DNA of 64,000 nt from Oscillospiraceae bacterium (GCA_017559185.1 JAFYSU010000054.1:1-64000); one strand, 5' to 3'; shown: positions 28,440-37,690, numbered from the stretch's first letter. The notes: generated from the sequence alone by a model not told the origin. Made by a program: numbers and translations.

Positions 28440-28631
28440 TTTGCTAAAATGAGAAGGGACAAGAATTCTTACCGCCCTTTGCCCTAAAACATCGGACGAT
28501 TTCAGGATTTCATCGTTCGGCTCCACAGCATCAAGCCGACTACCACCCACTTTAATGCAGGCTTTGCCGTTCCTTGAAATAGAGGTATTGTTCCTTCACT
28601 AACCATTTTAACTATTTATCTTGTTATATTA
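28440..28631. other. Intergenic stretch, possible decayed coding remnant
   Basis: Between the hairpin and the regulator promoter there is no complete gene. On the minus strand two overlapping short frames (about 28500-28620) are open without ribosome sites and look like shifted pieces of one former coding sequence. I cannot name the source gene. Confidence 0.3.
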
Positions 28632-28647
28632 TGTGACAGACATCACA
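28632..28647 (+). promoter_or_regulatory. CRP-type palindrome TGTGA-N6-TCACA
   Basis: TGTGACAGACATCACA is a perfect match to the classical CRP half-sites with 6-base spacing, 98 bases upstream of a CRP/FNR-family gene. TATATT lies just upstream (28625-28630), so the palindrome may overlap the transcription start and give autoregulation. Confidence 0.65.
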
Positions 28648-28744
28648 ATTCAAGATAAAAATTTATCAAAGTTTTTTATTCATTCTAACAAAACAAAGAA
28701 ACAAATCATACTGTATTATAAACAAAAAAATTAAGGGCGGAACT

Positions 28745-29464
28745 ATGAAGACAATAGTTAAAGGTAAATACGAAAACGAACTTTTAAAATTTTTGCACTC
28801 CACGCTGCCTTTTTTTAATGAGTTGACCCCAAAACAAAAGCAGCAGCTGGTTGATAACTGCATTCTGCGCAGCTACGAGCCTTTTGAAACCGTACATAAC
28901 TCGATTAACCTTAATTACGGGTTGTATTTGGTTGCAAACGGAATTTTACAAGGATATTCTATATCTCACCAAGGGCGTGAATTCAGTCTTTACGCAGCAG
29001 GCAGTGAACAAAGCAGTTCATTTTTTTGCTCGGCTGTGGATATTTCCGATGAATGCACGGGAATGGACTTCAGAACACTTCACAAAACCGAACTTGTTTT
29101 TATTCCACATGCCTGTTGGCAGCAGCTGATTGACAGGTCACTGCCCGCAAGCCGCTACGCATTGTCGCTGCAGCGGCGCACCATGGGGGTAATTGTCAAT
29201 TCACTGCAAAGCTCCGTTTTTTTGCCTGCCGAAAAAAAATTACTGCTGCATATATGGGAAAAACACACCCTTTCACCAAGTAAACCTACCATAACCCAAA
29301 CACATGAAGAAATAGCCTACATAATAGGTACTTCACGCGAAACCGTAAGTCGTTCACTTCAAAAGCTGCAAAAACAGGGGTTGCTTCGTATAGGTCATGG
29401 TAAACTGGAAATTTTAAACCCCACCATGCTTTACAGTTTAATATCCGAATTTTATTCGCAATAA
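28745..29464 (+). CDS. CRP/FNR family transcriptional regulator
   Basis: 239-residue regulator with an N-terminal cyclic-nucleotide-binding-like beta barrel (about residues 25-145), a dimer helix, and a C-terminal winged HTH (about 165-230). The recognition helix reads TSRETVSRSL: the Arg-Glu pair and last Arg match CRP, while the Ser matches FNR. No FNR-type N-terminal cysteine cluster is present, so oxygen sensing through Fe-S is unlikely. It starts at ATG 28745 after AAGGGCGG. A CRP-type palindrome lies upstream. The next gene, convergent, encodes bacteriohemerythrin. The effector is unknown. Confidence 0.88.
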   Translation: MKTIVKGKYENELLKFLHSTLPFFNELTPKQKQQLVDNCILRSYEPFETVHNSINLNYGLYLVANGILQGYSISHQGREFSLYAAGSEQSSSFFCSAVDISDECTGMDFRTLHKTELVFIPHACWQQLIDRSLPASRYALSLQRRTMGVIVNSLQSSVFLPAEKKLLLHIWEKHTLSPSKPTITQTHEEIAYIIGTSRETVSRSLQKLQKQGLLRIGHGKLEILNPTMLYSLISEFYSQ

Positions 29465-29493
29465 AAAAGCTTTCCTTGTCGGAAAGCTTTTTT
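29463..29493. terminator. Bidirectional terminator between regulator and hemerythrin
   Basis: AAAAAAGCTTTCC / GGAAAGCTTTTTT stem with a 5-base loop, giving T-runs on both strands. Confidence 0.9.
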
Positions 29494-29496
29494 GCT

Positions 29497-29901
29497 TTAT
29501 TTTGAATTTTTAATATGTTCCGCTAACTTTTTGTCCTCGCGCTTAATGTGATTTATAAGCCAGCCTGCAAGAACACTGTTAATTTCGCCTACCAGTGCTA
29601 CTGTTGGACCTTGTGCCTCCAGCTTTTTAACAATTTGTGCTACTGTTTTCTTAAAGGACTCATGAAGCTGCTTGTGGTTGGTATAGTCGGGATATTTGCT
29701 TTGGATTTGCAGTTTTTCTTCGTCTGCAAAGTGCTTTATGGTGTAGTTTTCCAAAAAGCGTGCAGTTTCCACTATTTGAGCGCGGCCTTTGCCTTGCCCG
29801 CAAGCATCCAACAAGTTGTTTATTGCTGTAATTAGCTCCTTGTGCTGAACATCAATATTAATATTCCCTGTTTCTAAATCTTTGGTAAACTGGTATGCCA
29901 T
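29497..29901 (-). CDS. Bacteriohemerythrin
   Basis: 134-residue di-iron protein that binds oxygen (or NO). The ligand pattern of the family is in order: His in IDVQHKEL near residue 20, His and Glu in KHFADEE near 57-61, two His in TNHKQLHESF near 75-80, and His and Asp in NHIKREDKKL near 117-122. The length and start (ATG 29901, AAAGGAGGA upstream) fit. It may buffer or deliver oxygen in an otherwise anaerobic cell. The convergent neighbour is a CRP/FNR-type regulator. Confidence 0.93.
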   Translation of the reverse strand: MAYQFTKDLETGNINIDVQHKELITAINNLLDACGQGKGRAQIVETARFLENYTIKHFADEEKLQIQSKYPDYTNHKQLHESFKKTVAQIVKKLEAQGPTVALVGEINSVLAGWLINHIKREDKKLAEHIKNSK

Positions 29902-29976
29902 AACAAAATCCTCCTTTGTTATATTCTTAGTTACATATTATCACAGTATTTTACACTATGCTATCCTTAAATTAGC

Positions 29977-30020
29977 AAAACGGGACAGATGCAGAATTTT
30001 TTCTGTGTCTGTCCCGTTTG
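29977..30020 (-). terminator. Long hairpin downstream of the GGDEF/EAL gene
   Basis: AAACGGGACAGA...TCTGTCCCGTTT with a second inner pairing (CAGAA / TTCTG) makes a stem of about 19 base pairs with two mismatches. On the minus strand the tail is TTTTGCTAATTT. It probably ends the transcript of the 1107-residue signalling gene. Confidence 0.65.
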
Positions 30021-30027
30021 TTTATCG

Positions 30028-30185
30028 TAGAAGCTGTCAGTGTTAGCTGACTGATGAAGTGTACATGGCAGAGACTTACCCTTTCATCAAGGCTAAGATA
30101 GGTGATATAATTTTGTGCTGCCCCTCAACCACCGCAAGCGGTCCCCCTTCTCCCCTTGGGAGAATGCTTTGGCAAAACGGTAAAC
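30028..30185. repeat. Dispersed palindromic repeat (MITE/REP-like), copy 1
   Basis: The left part carries GAAGCTGTCAG...CTGACTGATGAAG and the right part CCCCTCAACCACC...CTTCTCCCCTTGGGAGAA, the two ends being roughly inverted relative to each other. The words GAAGCTGNCA, TGACTGATGA and CTCCCCTTGG are the same as in the copy near 62.4 kb (on the other strand). Non-coding and placed between a gene and its terminator. Confidence 0.6.
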
Positions 30186-30206
30186 TTGCCGCAACATCAT
30201 ATTGTT

Positions 30207-33200
30207 TTATCGCAGCTTGTATGCTTCGTCAACAACAACCGGTTCACCAACAACAGCACCCGAAATGTAGCGGCAGCCGTACTGCTCAATAATTACTCTT
30301 TGCAGTTCGGTGTCGACACCCTCTAACGCTATTTCGATATTCATGCGGTTGCACATCTGCAAAATGCTTTCCGCCATTGCTTTTTTGTTGTTGTCGTCCG
30401 AATTCCAGTTGCGAATAACAGAACGGTCCAGCTTCACACAGCCAAAGCCAAATTCCTGCAAAATGGCAAGACTTGCGTATTTTGAGCCGAAGCGGCTAAG
30501 TCCAAGGCGGAAGCCAACCTTTTTCAATGCACCGCATACCTCGCTAAGGTGTTCGCGTTCCCGTTCACAAGCTTCTTCCGGAATGTCCAGCTGTATTCTT
30601 GAAGGACTTATACCGTAATCCTGAACAATAGCCAGCAAATCAGGCAGCAGATTAAGCTCACGAATGTTTTCCCACGAAAGTTCGACCGATGCCACTGCAA
30701 GTGTAGGGCCTTCCTTAGAGCGTTCGGCAATAAAGCGGCAAGCCTGCTCAAACAGGTATCTTGTTACAATAGGGCGAACTGCACCGCTGCTCAGGAATAT
30801 GTCGGTCTTTTGGTCAATAAGCAGGCGTTTTTCAACACCGTCACGCAAGTATACCGATACTCCCATAAAAGTACCTTTGTCAATCTGACGCCACGGAACA
30901 AGACAGGCTTCGTAAATGCCGTTTTGCACACGCTCGGTAAGCATGTTGAGCATTTCGTGCGAGGATGTAAGAGACTCCTGCTCCTCCTGATAAAATACAC
31001 AACGGTTTCTGCCGCCTTTTTTAGCTTGGTACAAGGCAACATCGGCACGGCGGTACAGCTTTTCAAACGGCTGATTACCCGACGATATTAATATACCAAT
31101 ACTGCACGACAAATTCTTGTCGCGGAATTCCCCGTTGAAACGGTCGCAAATTTCCCTTCCCTTGCGGGTAGCAAGCCACTGGGAATCGGTATTTTTTACA
31201 AGCACCACAAATTCATCACCGCCCAAACGGCCGATAATGTCGTTGCTGCGGAACTGGCGATTTAAAATGCTGCCAAACGCTGCCAACACCTTGTCACCGT
31301 ACAAATGCCCGTAGGTATCGTTAACATCCTTAAAGTGGTCAATGTCGATTATCATCATAATATAACCGTCATCATCATTACAGGAAGCAAGGTGAGCTTT
31401 AATGTGCTCCTGTGCACTTTTTTTGTTGTAGCAGCCTGTAAGCGCATCGCGCTCGGACTCATACTGAAGTGCCAATGTTTCGCGTTTTTCTTTGTCAATA
31501 TCACGAACATACGCTATAAGGTCTATGGAATTGGTTTCCTTGTCCCGCACAAGGTGACCTGTTGACAGCATCCATTTTATGTTTCCGCTGGTGGTCTTTC
31601 TGCGATATTCACATTTAACATCCATTGTACCGTCGGCAAATGCTTTTTTCAACGCCGCAGGTGAAAATACGGAAAGATAAAGCTCGCGGTCATCGGGGTA
31701 AATGTCGGTTTCCACAACATGATTAATATAGCCTTGGTAGCTGTCTTTTTCAAATTTTACAATGCTTGGGAAGTGGTGCGATGTGCACTTGGTAACAACA
31801 TCGTTTTGAATATCCGCTTCAATACACACCAAAGCATCGGCAAGCAATGCATTGCGCACCTGTTCTTCCTGATGATAAGCTATTTCGATTTCCTTTTGGT
31901 CGGTAACATCTTCAATAACGCCTATTGTTTTTAAGCGAACACCCTCTTCGCTGAAAACATTGGTAAGCGTAAACCTTACCCAACGGTACGGGCTGTTTGC
32001 ATCGTAGCGTGCTTTTATGACACAGCTTGCAGTCTTTTCACCTGCATCGGATATATCATACATTCGCAGAAATGCATCAACAAAGTCGGGATGTATTACT
32101 TTTCTTTCAACCGTACTTTGCGGCACATTTCGTGCCATTCTTGAAAAATGGTAATCATCCATATCCTTTGTAAGATGGGTAAGTGTTCGTTCATACGGGT
32201 CAAATTCAAATACAATGCTGTCGGTTTGTTCAAGCGCTACACGGAAGCGTTCCTCGTTAATTTTAAGTGCTTCTTCGGCACGCTTGCGGTCGGTTATATC
32301 CATTACAACACAATGTGCAATCATTTCACCGTTAGGCATTCGTTTGTAGTACCCGCGGTTAATTACCCAAATTATTTCACCGTCAACACGAATTCCCTGA
32401 CGCTCATATTCATAATTTCGGAAATCTTTAGCACTTGCAATTTCTATAAGCTCATTATTTTCCTTCCATGTAGTTTGAGGAAGAATATGTATCATTTCAT
32501 TATTAAAGCGCTCACGGAATTCTTCGGGAGTGTAGCCGTAAAGACGGTAAAAACCTTCGGAAGCATAAAGCAGTGTCATTTTTTCATCCATGCGAACCGT
32601 ACAAATACCAATGGGCAGTGCATTTGTAATATCCCTGAGCTCTGCACTGGCTTCTTTAAGGTCACGCGCCGTTTTTATCAGCTTTTGCTTCATGTCGGTC
32701 TGTTTGGTTATATCAAGACACACCGCCATTACAATGCGTTCATCGCCAAGTGGTACTCCGTTTCCGTATGCAATAAACCAGATGTAGCTTCCGTCTTTTT
32801 TACGCATTCTGAATTCCGCACTGTAAACTCGTCCCATTTCCTGCTTAACATCAACGGTATTCCACAGCTTTTTAATGTCCTCGGGATGGACTGCATTTGC
32901 CAAACTGCCCTTGTTAAAAGCTTCGAACTCTTCCTGTGATTGGTAACCAAGTGTTTCGAGCATTCTGTCGTTTATAAAATATACCGGAAAATCGCCTTTT
33001 CGGTAAGCAGATATAACACCCGCATTCGAACAGCTGATAAGGTCCAATATATTCTTACGCACAACAAAATTTTGCTTGTTCATGCGTTCTTCTTCAAAAC
33101 GAATTGGATAAAATTCTCCCACCGCACTCATGCTGAGCGGTGTAGAGGTATGATACTGCAGTATCTTCCATTCGCCGTCACATTTCTGTACTATCGAAGT

Positions 33201-33530
33201 ACAGCGTGCCGACAATTCAATTACCTTTTCACCAATAATTTTTGTGTAGGTATAAAATGCCGCAACGGAATAATACCCCTCGGTTCCAATAGGAGTTACT
33301 ACAAAATCTTTCCACGATATTTTATATGGAGTTGGGTCATCAACAAGACCTAAGTTTATCTGTCGGGAAAGCTCATCAAAGTCATGTGCGACCTCCATTG
33401 CCCCTGTACCAACGCAGAAAACCTGTTCCTTTTTAAAGTACTCCATGGTTTTTTGCGGGTCTCTGTCGATAAGATAAGTTTTTATAAAGGCTTGGTAGAA
33501 CTGTTGTATTTCTTTTTTTACAGCATCCAT
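30207..33530 (-). CDS. NTF2-like / multi-PAS / GGDEF / degenerate EAL signalling protein
   Basis: 1107-residue soluble-looking protein. Order: an NTF2/SnoaL-like domain (about 1-140), four PAS-type regions (about 165-280, 300-420, 425-545, 550-670), GGDEF (about 685-845) and an EAL-like domain (about 860-1107). GGDEF is intact near residue 770, with an RSND inhibitory site five residues before it, so c-di-GMP synthesis with feedback is expected. The EAL domain has lost its EAL motif (VYLR) and the DDFG motif reads SRFG, so it is probably a sensor rather than a phosphodiesterase. Start ATG 33530 follows TTGAGGG. No membrane helix is seen. Confidence 0.9.
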   Translation of the reverse strand: MDAVKKEIQQFYQAFIKTYLIDRDPQKTMEYFKKEQVFCVGTGAMEVAHDFDELSRQINLGLVDDPTPYKISWKDFVVTPIGTEGYYSVAAFYTYTKIIGEKVIELSARCTSIVQKCDGEWKILQYHTSTPLSMSAVGEFYPIRFEEERMNKQNFVVRKNILDLISCSNAGVISAYRKGDFPVYFINDRMLETLGYQSQEEFEAFNKGSLANAVHPEDIKKLWNTVDVKQEMGRVYSAEFRMRKKDGSYIWFIAYGNGVPLGDERIVMAVCLDITKQTDMKQKLIKTARDLKEASAELRDITNALPIGICTVRMDEKMTLLYASEGFYRLYGYTPEEFRERFNNEMIHILPQTTWKENNELIEIASAKDFRNYEYERQGIRVDGEIIWVINRGYYKRMPNGEMIAHCVVMDITDRKRAEEALKINEERFRVALEQTDSIVFEFDPYERTLTHLTKDMDDYHFSRMARNVPQSTVERKVIHPDFVDAFLRMYDISDAGEKTASCVIKARYDANSPYRWVRFTLTNVFSEEGVRLKTIGVIEDVTDQKEIEIAYHQEEQVRNALLADALVCIEADIQNDVVTKCTSHHFPSIVKFEKDSYQGYINHVVETDIYPDDRELYLSVFSPAALKKAFADGTMDVKCEYRRKTTSGNIKWMLSTGHLVRDKETNSIDLIAYVRDIDKEKRETLALQYESERDALTGCYNKKSAQEHIKAHLASCNDDDGYIMMIIDIDHFKDVNDTYGHLYGDKVLAAFGSILNRQFRSNDIIGRLGGDEFVVLVKNTDSQWLATRKGREICDRFNGEFRDKNLSCSIGILISSGNQPFEKLYRRADVALYQAKKGGRNRCVFYQEEQESLTSSHEMLNMLTERVQNGIYEACLVPWRQIDKGTFMGVSVYLRDGVEKRLLIDQKTDIFLSSGAVRPIVTRYLFEQACRFIAERSKEGPTLAVASVELSWENIRELNLLPDLLAIVQDYGISPSRIQLDIPEEACEREREHLSEVCGALKKVGFRLGLSRFGSKYASLAILQEFGFGCVKLDRSVIRNWNSDDNNKKAMAESILQMCNRMNIEIALEGVDTELQRVIIEQYGCRYISGAVVGEPVVVDEAYKLR

Positions 33531-33868
33531 TGTAACCCTCAATTCATTTTATAAATTACACTCATCACTCAATAAATACACTGTATTAAAAATTCAGACA
33601 TAAAAATTCAATACATATTAAAAACATACAAAAACTTACAATACTGTCAATCATAACATAATATATCACAATTTCCATATAATTACTATGCACAAACTGT
33701 ACATAATATTGAAACTTTATTTATAAAGTGTTTATTTTTACTTTTTCCGTTTTTCTTGAAATTTACTTTTTTCTTGTCAAAATTCAGGATAACACTGCTG
33801 CAAAGTTGAAAGATGCTTTTCAAAATGATATTATTTAATCTGTTAATATTATACGGGAGGTGACTTAT
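33531..33868. other. AT-rich divergent intergenic region
   Basis: Separates the minus-strand GGDEF gene from the plus-strand TPR/SUFU gene. It is strongly AT-rich with TATAAT-like words on both strands and must hold both promoters. I see no open frame with a ribosome site and no strong hairpin. Confidence 0.5.
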
Positions 33869-35215
33869 ATGCCAATAAACTTAAAAAAGCTTGATGACCT
33901 TCATTGGGCAGGAAAACACAAAGAGGTACTTGAAGCAATCTACAACACACCGCCTGCCGAATGGGATTACACAGTTATCTGCTTTCTTGCCCGTGCTTTA
34001 AACGGACTTGAACGCTACGATGAAGCTTTGGATTTTCTTTTTACTGTAAGTCACCTGGGAAACGACGACCCGCTGTGGCATTTTCAGCTTGGCAAGGCAT
34101 ACTTTTACCTTGCACAGTACCCCCTTGCACAAGAAGAATTTGACCGTGCGCTTTCGCTTGACCCTGACGAAAAACAAACCAATGAATTTTTCTTTTGGTG
34201 TCGTGATGAGCTGCAGCGCCGCAATCCGCTTAACTACACAAAGGTTTATACTCATGAAGAGCTTGACGCAGTGGAGGAGCACATCAAAACCTACTTTGGT
34301 GAATACCCTACCGTATTCCACGAAATTGTATCTACCGATATTCATGTTGATATTTGCATAATCCCGCCCACCCCCGAACGCAACTACTACACACTTGTTA
34401 CACTGGGAATGGGTGCACACCGAATGAACATTCCCGAAGGTCCCGAATTTGCGGGCCTTGACCGCACGGAAATTGTGGTTTGCCTGCCGCCTGATTGGGA
34501 TGTTCAAAGCAATGACGAGCGTTTTTACTGGCCGCTGCGCTGGCTTAAAACACTTGCACACATCCCAATAGACGAAGACAGCTGGCTTGGCTGGGGGCAT
34601 ACAGTACCAAGCGATGCTCCTTTCGCTGATAATACCGATTTTTCATCCGTGCTGCTTGTGCATCCGTTTGCATTCGGCCCAATGGCGGAAAGCTGCCCGC
34701 TGCCCAACGGCGACAGCGTAAGCTTCTACCAGATGGTACCGCTTTATGCCGACGAGCTTGAGTACAAATCCAAAAACGGCACTGCTGCACTGCTTGAGCT
34801 TATGCCATTCGAGGTGCTGGAGGTAGTAAACATAAACCGCCGCAGCGTTTGCACCGAAACAACGGTAAAATGCCTTAAAATTCATCCCGATGATATTGAA
34901 CCTGTATTAAAAAATTGGTACGAACCAAGCGGCTGTATTGCAAGCGACAGCATTATGTTTGACGGCAAACCCATAAAGTATATGTACCGCGAACAGCCCG
35001 CCTATTCCTTTACCGACAGCGGTTGGCGCTTTGCCGCAAGCCCAGAGGAACGCGAAACCCTTAGCAACGCTGCTGACAGTGCAACCTATTCGTTAAACAC
35101 GCTTTGTAACTACGACCCCGACATTATGCCCATGCTGCACTCCCCTGTGGGTACTGTTTATGTTCGTGATAAAGACGGTGTTTTCCAGTTGGAGGAATTT
35201 GTTTTTGAAGAATAA
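33869..35215 (+). CDS. TPR and SUFU-domain protein
   Basis: 448-residue cytoplasmic protein. Residues 1-115 hold TPR-like helices (LARALNGLERYDEALDFLF, FQLGKAYFYLAQYPLAQEEFDRALSLDP). Residues about 140-310 resemble the suppressor-of-fused (SUFU) domain: DIHVDICIIPPTPERNYYTLVTLGMGAHRM. In bacteria SUFU-like domains often occur as immunity proteins against polymorphic toxins, or as house proteins of unknown role. No toxin gene is next to it here. ATG 33869 is chosen because GGGAGG (33855-33860) would be unusable for the GTG nine bases earlier. Confidence 0.8.
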   Translation: MPINLKKLDDLHWAGKHKEVLEAIYNTPPAEWDYTVICFLARALNGLERYDEALDFLFTVSHLGNDDPLWHFQLGKAYFYLAQYPLAQEEFDRALSLDPDEKQTNEFFFWCRDELQRRNPLNYTKVYTHEELDAVEEHIKTYFGEYPTVFHEIVSTDIHVDICIIPPTPERNYYTLVTLGMGAHRMNIPEGPEFAGLDRTEIVVCLPPDWDVQSNDERFYWPLRWLKTLAHIPIDEDSWLGWGHTVPSDAPFADNTDFSSVLLVHPFAFGPMAESCPLPNGDSVSFYQMVPLYADELEYKSKNGTAALLELMPFEVLEVVNINRRSVCTETTVKCLKIHPDDIEPVLKNWYEPSGCIASDSIMFDGKPIKYMYREQPAYSFTDSGWRFAASPEERETLSNAADSATYSLNTLCNYDPDIMPMLHSPVGTVYVRDKDGVFQLEEFVFEE

Positions 35216-35219
35216 ATAT

Positions 35220-35258
35220 AAAAAACCGAGCCACCAAAATGTGCCTCGGTTTTTTGCT
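35220..35258 (+). terminator. Terminator of the TPR/SUFU gene
   Basis: AAAAAACCGAG / CTCGGTTTTTT stem with an inner partially paired loop, just after the stop codon. Confidence 0.85.
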
Positions 35259-35434
35259 GCCGTATTCAGATAATTTAAATGTACAGAACCGTACAATAAT
35301 ATCTAAAGGTATTGTACTTTCACAGCCAAAACTTTCTGAAGCTATTGCAGAATATGATTGCAAAAGGTATTGAAAATTAAATGATTGGATTTAGACATAA
35401 AAAGGGACAAGGTTTATACCCTGTCCCTTTTTAT

Positions 35435-36004
35435 TTAATATTTATAGCTTTTTACCCAATATTGCTCAAAACTAATTTTGCTGCGCATATCTGTAAATGT
35501 TCTATCATCATACATTATCTGCAAATCTATTTGATTAACTTTGTCTGCACGATATACCACCGAGTTTGGATTTATTGTGTTTGCAGGAATATTAAAAAGG
35601 TGTATTTCTTGGTTAATCCAATCATTCAAAATAATATTCCAATTATTACTTAACACAGTAACATCTGGATTTGCCCAGTAATTATACGCACTCTTATTTT
35701 TTGATGCAAATGTTGTAATGCCAGTAAAATCAAAGCCTTCTTTCCTAAAAATATTAACAGCTTTGCTTTTTGTCATTTTATTATTAACTTCATTTTCTAT
35801 TGGCTTTAAATTTCCCTGCGGCTCAATTCGTTGCGATGTATTTGCCACTGTTCTTGGAGATATCAAAAAATTAATATTTTGCTCATTCTTTATTTTTTTT
35901 ACCATCATTTTTACTACTGTTTCAATATCTAATCCCATATCATCAAGTATTTTTTCTGCCTCTGCCGCCAAATTTTCCTCTAAACTAATTGCTATAATTT
36001 TCAT
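35435..36004 (-). CDS. RelB/DinJ-like antitoxin N-terminus fused to an unknown domain
   Basis: 189-residue protein. Residues 1-50 (ISLEENLAAEAEKILDDMGLDIETVVKMMVKKI) resemble a RelB/DinJ ribbon-helix-helix antitoxin. Residues about 75-189 form a separate domain with conserved-looking features (TTFASKNKSAYNYWANP, LNDWINQEIHLFNIPANTI, IDLQIMYDDRTFTDMRSKISF) that I cannot assign. No toxin gene is beside it, so it may be an orphan or a one-gene system. Its codons are clearly AT-richer than its neighbours, which suggests acquisition. ATG 36004 follows AAGGAGAG. Confidence 0.65.
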   Translation of the reverse strand: MKIIAISLEENLAAEAEKILDDMGLDIETVVKMMVKKIKNEQNINFLISPRTVANTSQRIEPQGNLKPIENEVNNKMTKSKAVNIFRKEGFDFTGITTFASKNKSAYNYWANPDVTVLSNNWNIILNDWINQEIHLFNIPANTINPNSVVYRADKVNQIDLQIMYDDRTFTDMRSKISFEQYWVKSYKY

Positions 36005-36146
36005 TCAAATCACTCTCCTTCACATGTTTTCATTTGATTTGATATGAATATACCATAATTACTCATGTTTGTCAATATGTTTATAAATGTTTATGTATGT
36101 TTATATAAAACGGGGCTAAGTTTTTAAACTTAGCCCCGTTTTATAC

Positions 36147-37040
36147 TCATTTTTTAATTGTGTATCTGCCAATGGTTACGGAATCATCGTCGATTTTAAT
36201 GTTATCATCGTCGATGTCGTAGTATTCGTCATTCATTACTACTCCATCTTTGCTTATTTCCATGAAGAAGTCACCAATGATTACCACTTCGTCACCGTTG
36301 TCTTTACTATATTTGTAGTTTTCACGCCCTACCTCGAACTGTATCTTGTCACCCTTACCGCGAATTGTGTACTCGAAAGGACAGTCAATTATTGCATTTG
36401 CAAAATCAGCCTTGAAGTGAGAGTAGGTTTTTTGAATATTTCCGTTTTCTTCGCCAAGGTCTTCCAGCAGGTCACGAAGCTCATCGGGGTCTATGTCGTA
36501 ATCTTCGGCTACGGCATTAAAGTTTTCCGACTCGGCAAGGTTTACACTGCGTGGCAGCTCGCTTTCAGCCGTTCCTACAAGGTCAGTAAGACCGTATGGT
36601 GTACCCACTACTTTATAATTTACACCTTGTGGTAAATAAATGGTTACTTCACCACGCCAGTTTATTACCTCCTGCAAGGTTTTAAGGCGTTCATCCACAT
36701 GACGGGCATCCTTTTGTTTGGCAATAAATTGCAGTGTGCCGTCATTCGCAAGGGCAAATTTTACAGATGCATCTTCACTTCCAAGCAAACGACAGCTTGC
36801 CCATATGTTGTCACCGCCCGACGGCATAATTTTTATGTTGAGGTCATCAGCACTAATTGTAACAAGCTGCCCTTGTTTTACTTCCAGTGTATTAACTACC
36901 GTTTCTTCCCTGTAATATTCGGTTACAAGGTCAATACCTTTGGTTATGGTTGCTTTTACAGCAAAGGGAATTGTAACAGCACAAGCTATTATCAAACAAA
37001 TCGAAGCTATTAAACTGCCTTTAAATATCTTTTTAAGCAT
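36147..37040 (-). CDS. DUF4097-like envelope protein of the PadR/HAAS operon
   Basis: 297-residue protein with one N-terminal membrane segment (residues 10-30) and a beta-rich extracytoplasmic domain (QLVTISADDLNIKIMPSGGDNIW, a helix-like DUF4097 pattern). The C-terminus has short repeated DDDN/DDDS strands. It is the last gene of a three-gene operon (padR, HAAS, DUF4097-like) widespread in Clostridia. Its ATG overlaps the previous stop (TAATG). The role of the cassette is thought to be envelope-related but is not proven. Confidence 0.75.
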   Translation of the reverse strand: MLKKIFKGSLIASICLIIACAVTIPFAVKATITKGIDLVTEYYREETVVNTLEVKQGQLVTISADDLNIKIMPSGGDNIWASCRLLGSEDASVKFALANDGTLQFIAKQKDARHVDERLKTLQEVINWRGEVTIYLPQGVNYKVVGTPYGLTDLVGTAESELPRSVNLAESENFNAVAEDYDIDPDELRDLLEDLGEENGNIQKTYSHFKADFANAIIDCPFEYTIRGKGDKIQFEVGRENYKYSKDNGDEVVIIGDFFMEISKDGVVMNDEYYDIDDDNIKIDDDSVTIGRYTIKK

Positions 37041-37690
37041 TAAACTTCCTCCCCTTTCCCTTCTTCTTCATTACAGCCTTCGGGTTCTTTTTCACTAAAC
37101 AGCTGTTTAAGCCAACGCACAAAGCTGCTTAATGCCCAAAGCATACCGCTTACAACGGTAACACCAATGCACACAAGCGCAAGTCCCAACAGCACACCTG
37201 CTGCAACTGCTTCGGTAGGAAGAATAATTCCCAAAATCGAAACTGCTGCCCATGCCAATGTTCCAATTATAGCCGAAGATATTCCCATACCTACTGCACT
37301 TATTGTTACACTTCCTACTGCAAGTACAGCAACAAATACAATTGGCAGCATGAGTATAGCCGCTGCAATGTAAAGCATACCTTTAGCTGCACTTGTTCCT
37401 GCTTTTACACTGTCCTCGGCAGCCGATTTCCAAACCTTTTTAAGCTTTTGTGCTGCCTGTTTAAAAGCACTTGTTTTTTCGGCTTTTACTTCCTTGTCAG
37501 CATTCAGTATCTGTTCGGCAACCTCGGACGGAATACCAAGATTTTTGGATATTTCATCTTCGGCTTTGCCCTGTTTTTTACCTTCCTCAAAGTATTCGGC
37601 ATAATCACGGATAATGTCGTTAAGCTCGGCAGCAGAAATTTTACCGTTTAACGCTTCTTCCAACTGTTTAAGATATTCAAGCTTGCTCAT
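37040..37690 (-). CDS. HAAS/DUF1700 family membrane protein
   Basis: 216-residue protein. The N-terminal cytoplasmic part MSKLEYLKQLEEALNGKISAAELNDIIRDYAEYFEEG is the HAAS signature. About four membrane helices follow from residue 95 to 185. A Glu/Lys-rich tail ends it. I use ATG 37690, nine bases after GGAGG, rather than the start three codons upstream. It overlaps the end of padR and is translationally coupled to the DUF4097-like gene, as expected for this cassette. Confidence 0.88.
   Translation of the reverse strand: MSKLEYLKQLEEALNGKISAAELNDIIRDYAEYFEEGKKQGKAEDEISKNLGIPSEVAEQILNADKEVKAEKTSAFKQAAQKLKKVWKSAAEDSVKAGTSAAKGMLYIAAAILMLPIVFVAVLAVGSVTISAVGMGISSAIIGTLAWAAVSILGIILPTEAVAAGVLLGLALVCIGVTVVSGMLWALSSFVRWLKQLFSEKEPEGCNEEEGKGEEV

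Noticed and set aside
35260..35373. Open stretch ending KLSEAIAEYDCKRY
   Set aside because: Could be the tail of a lost gene, but there is no start, ribosome site or identifiable family, and the frame is too short to support.
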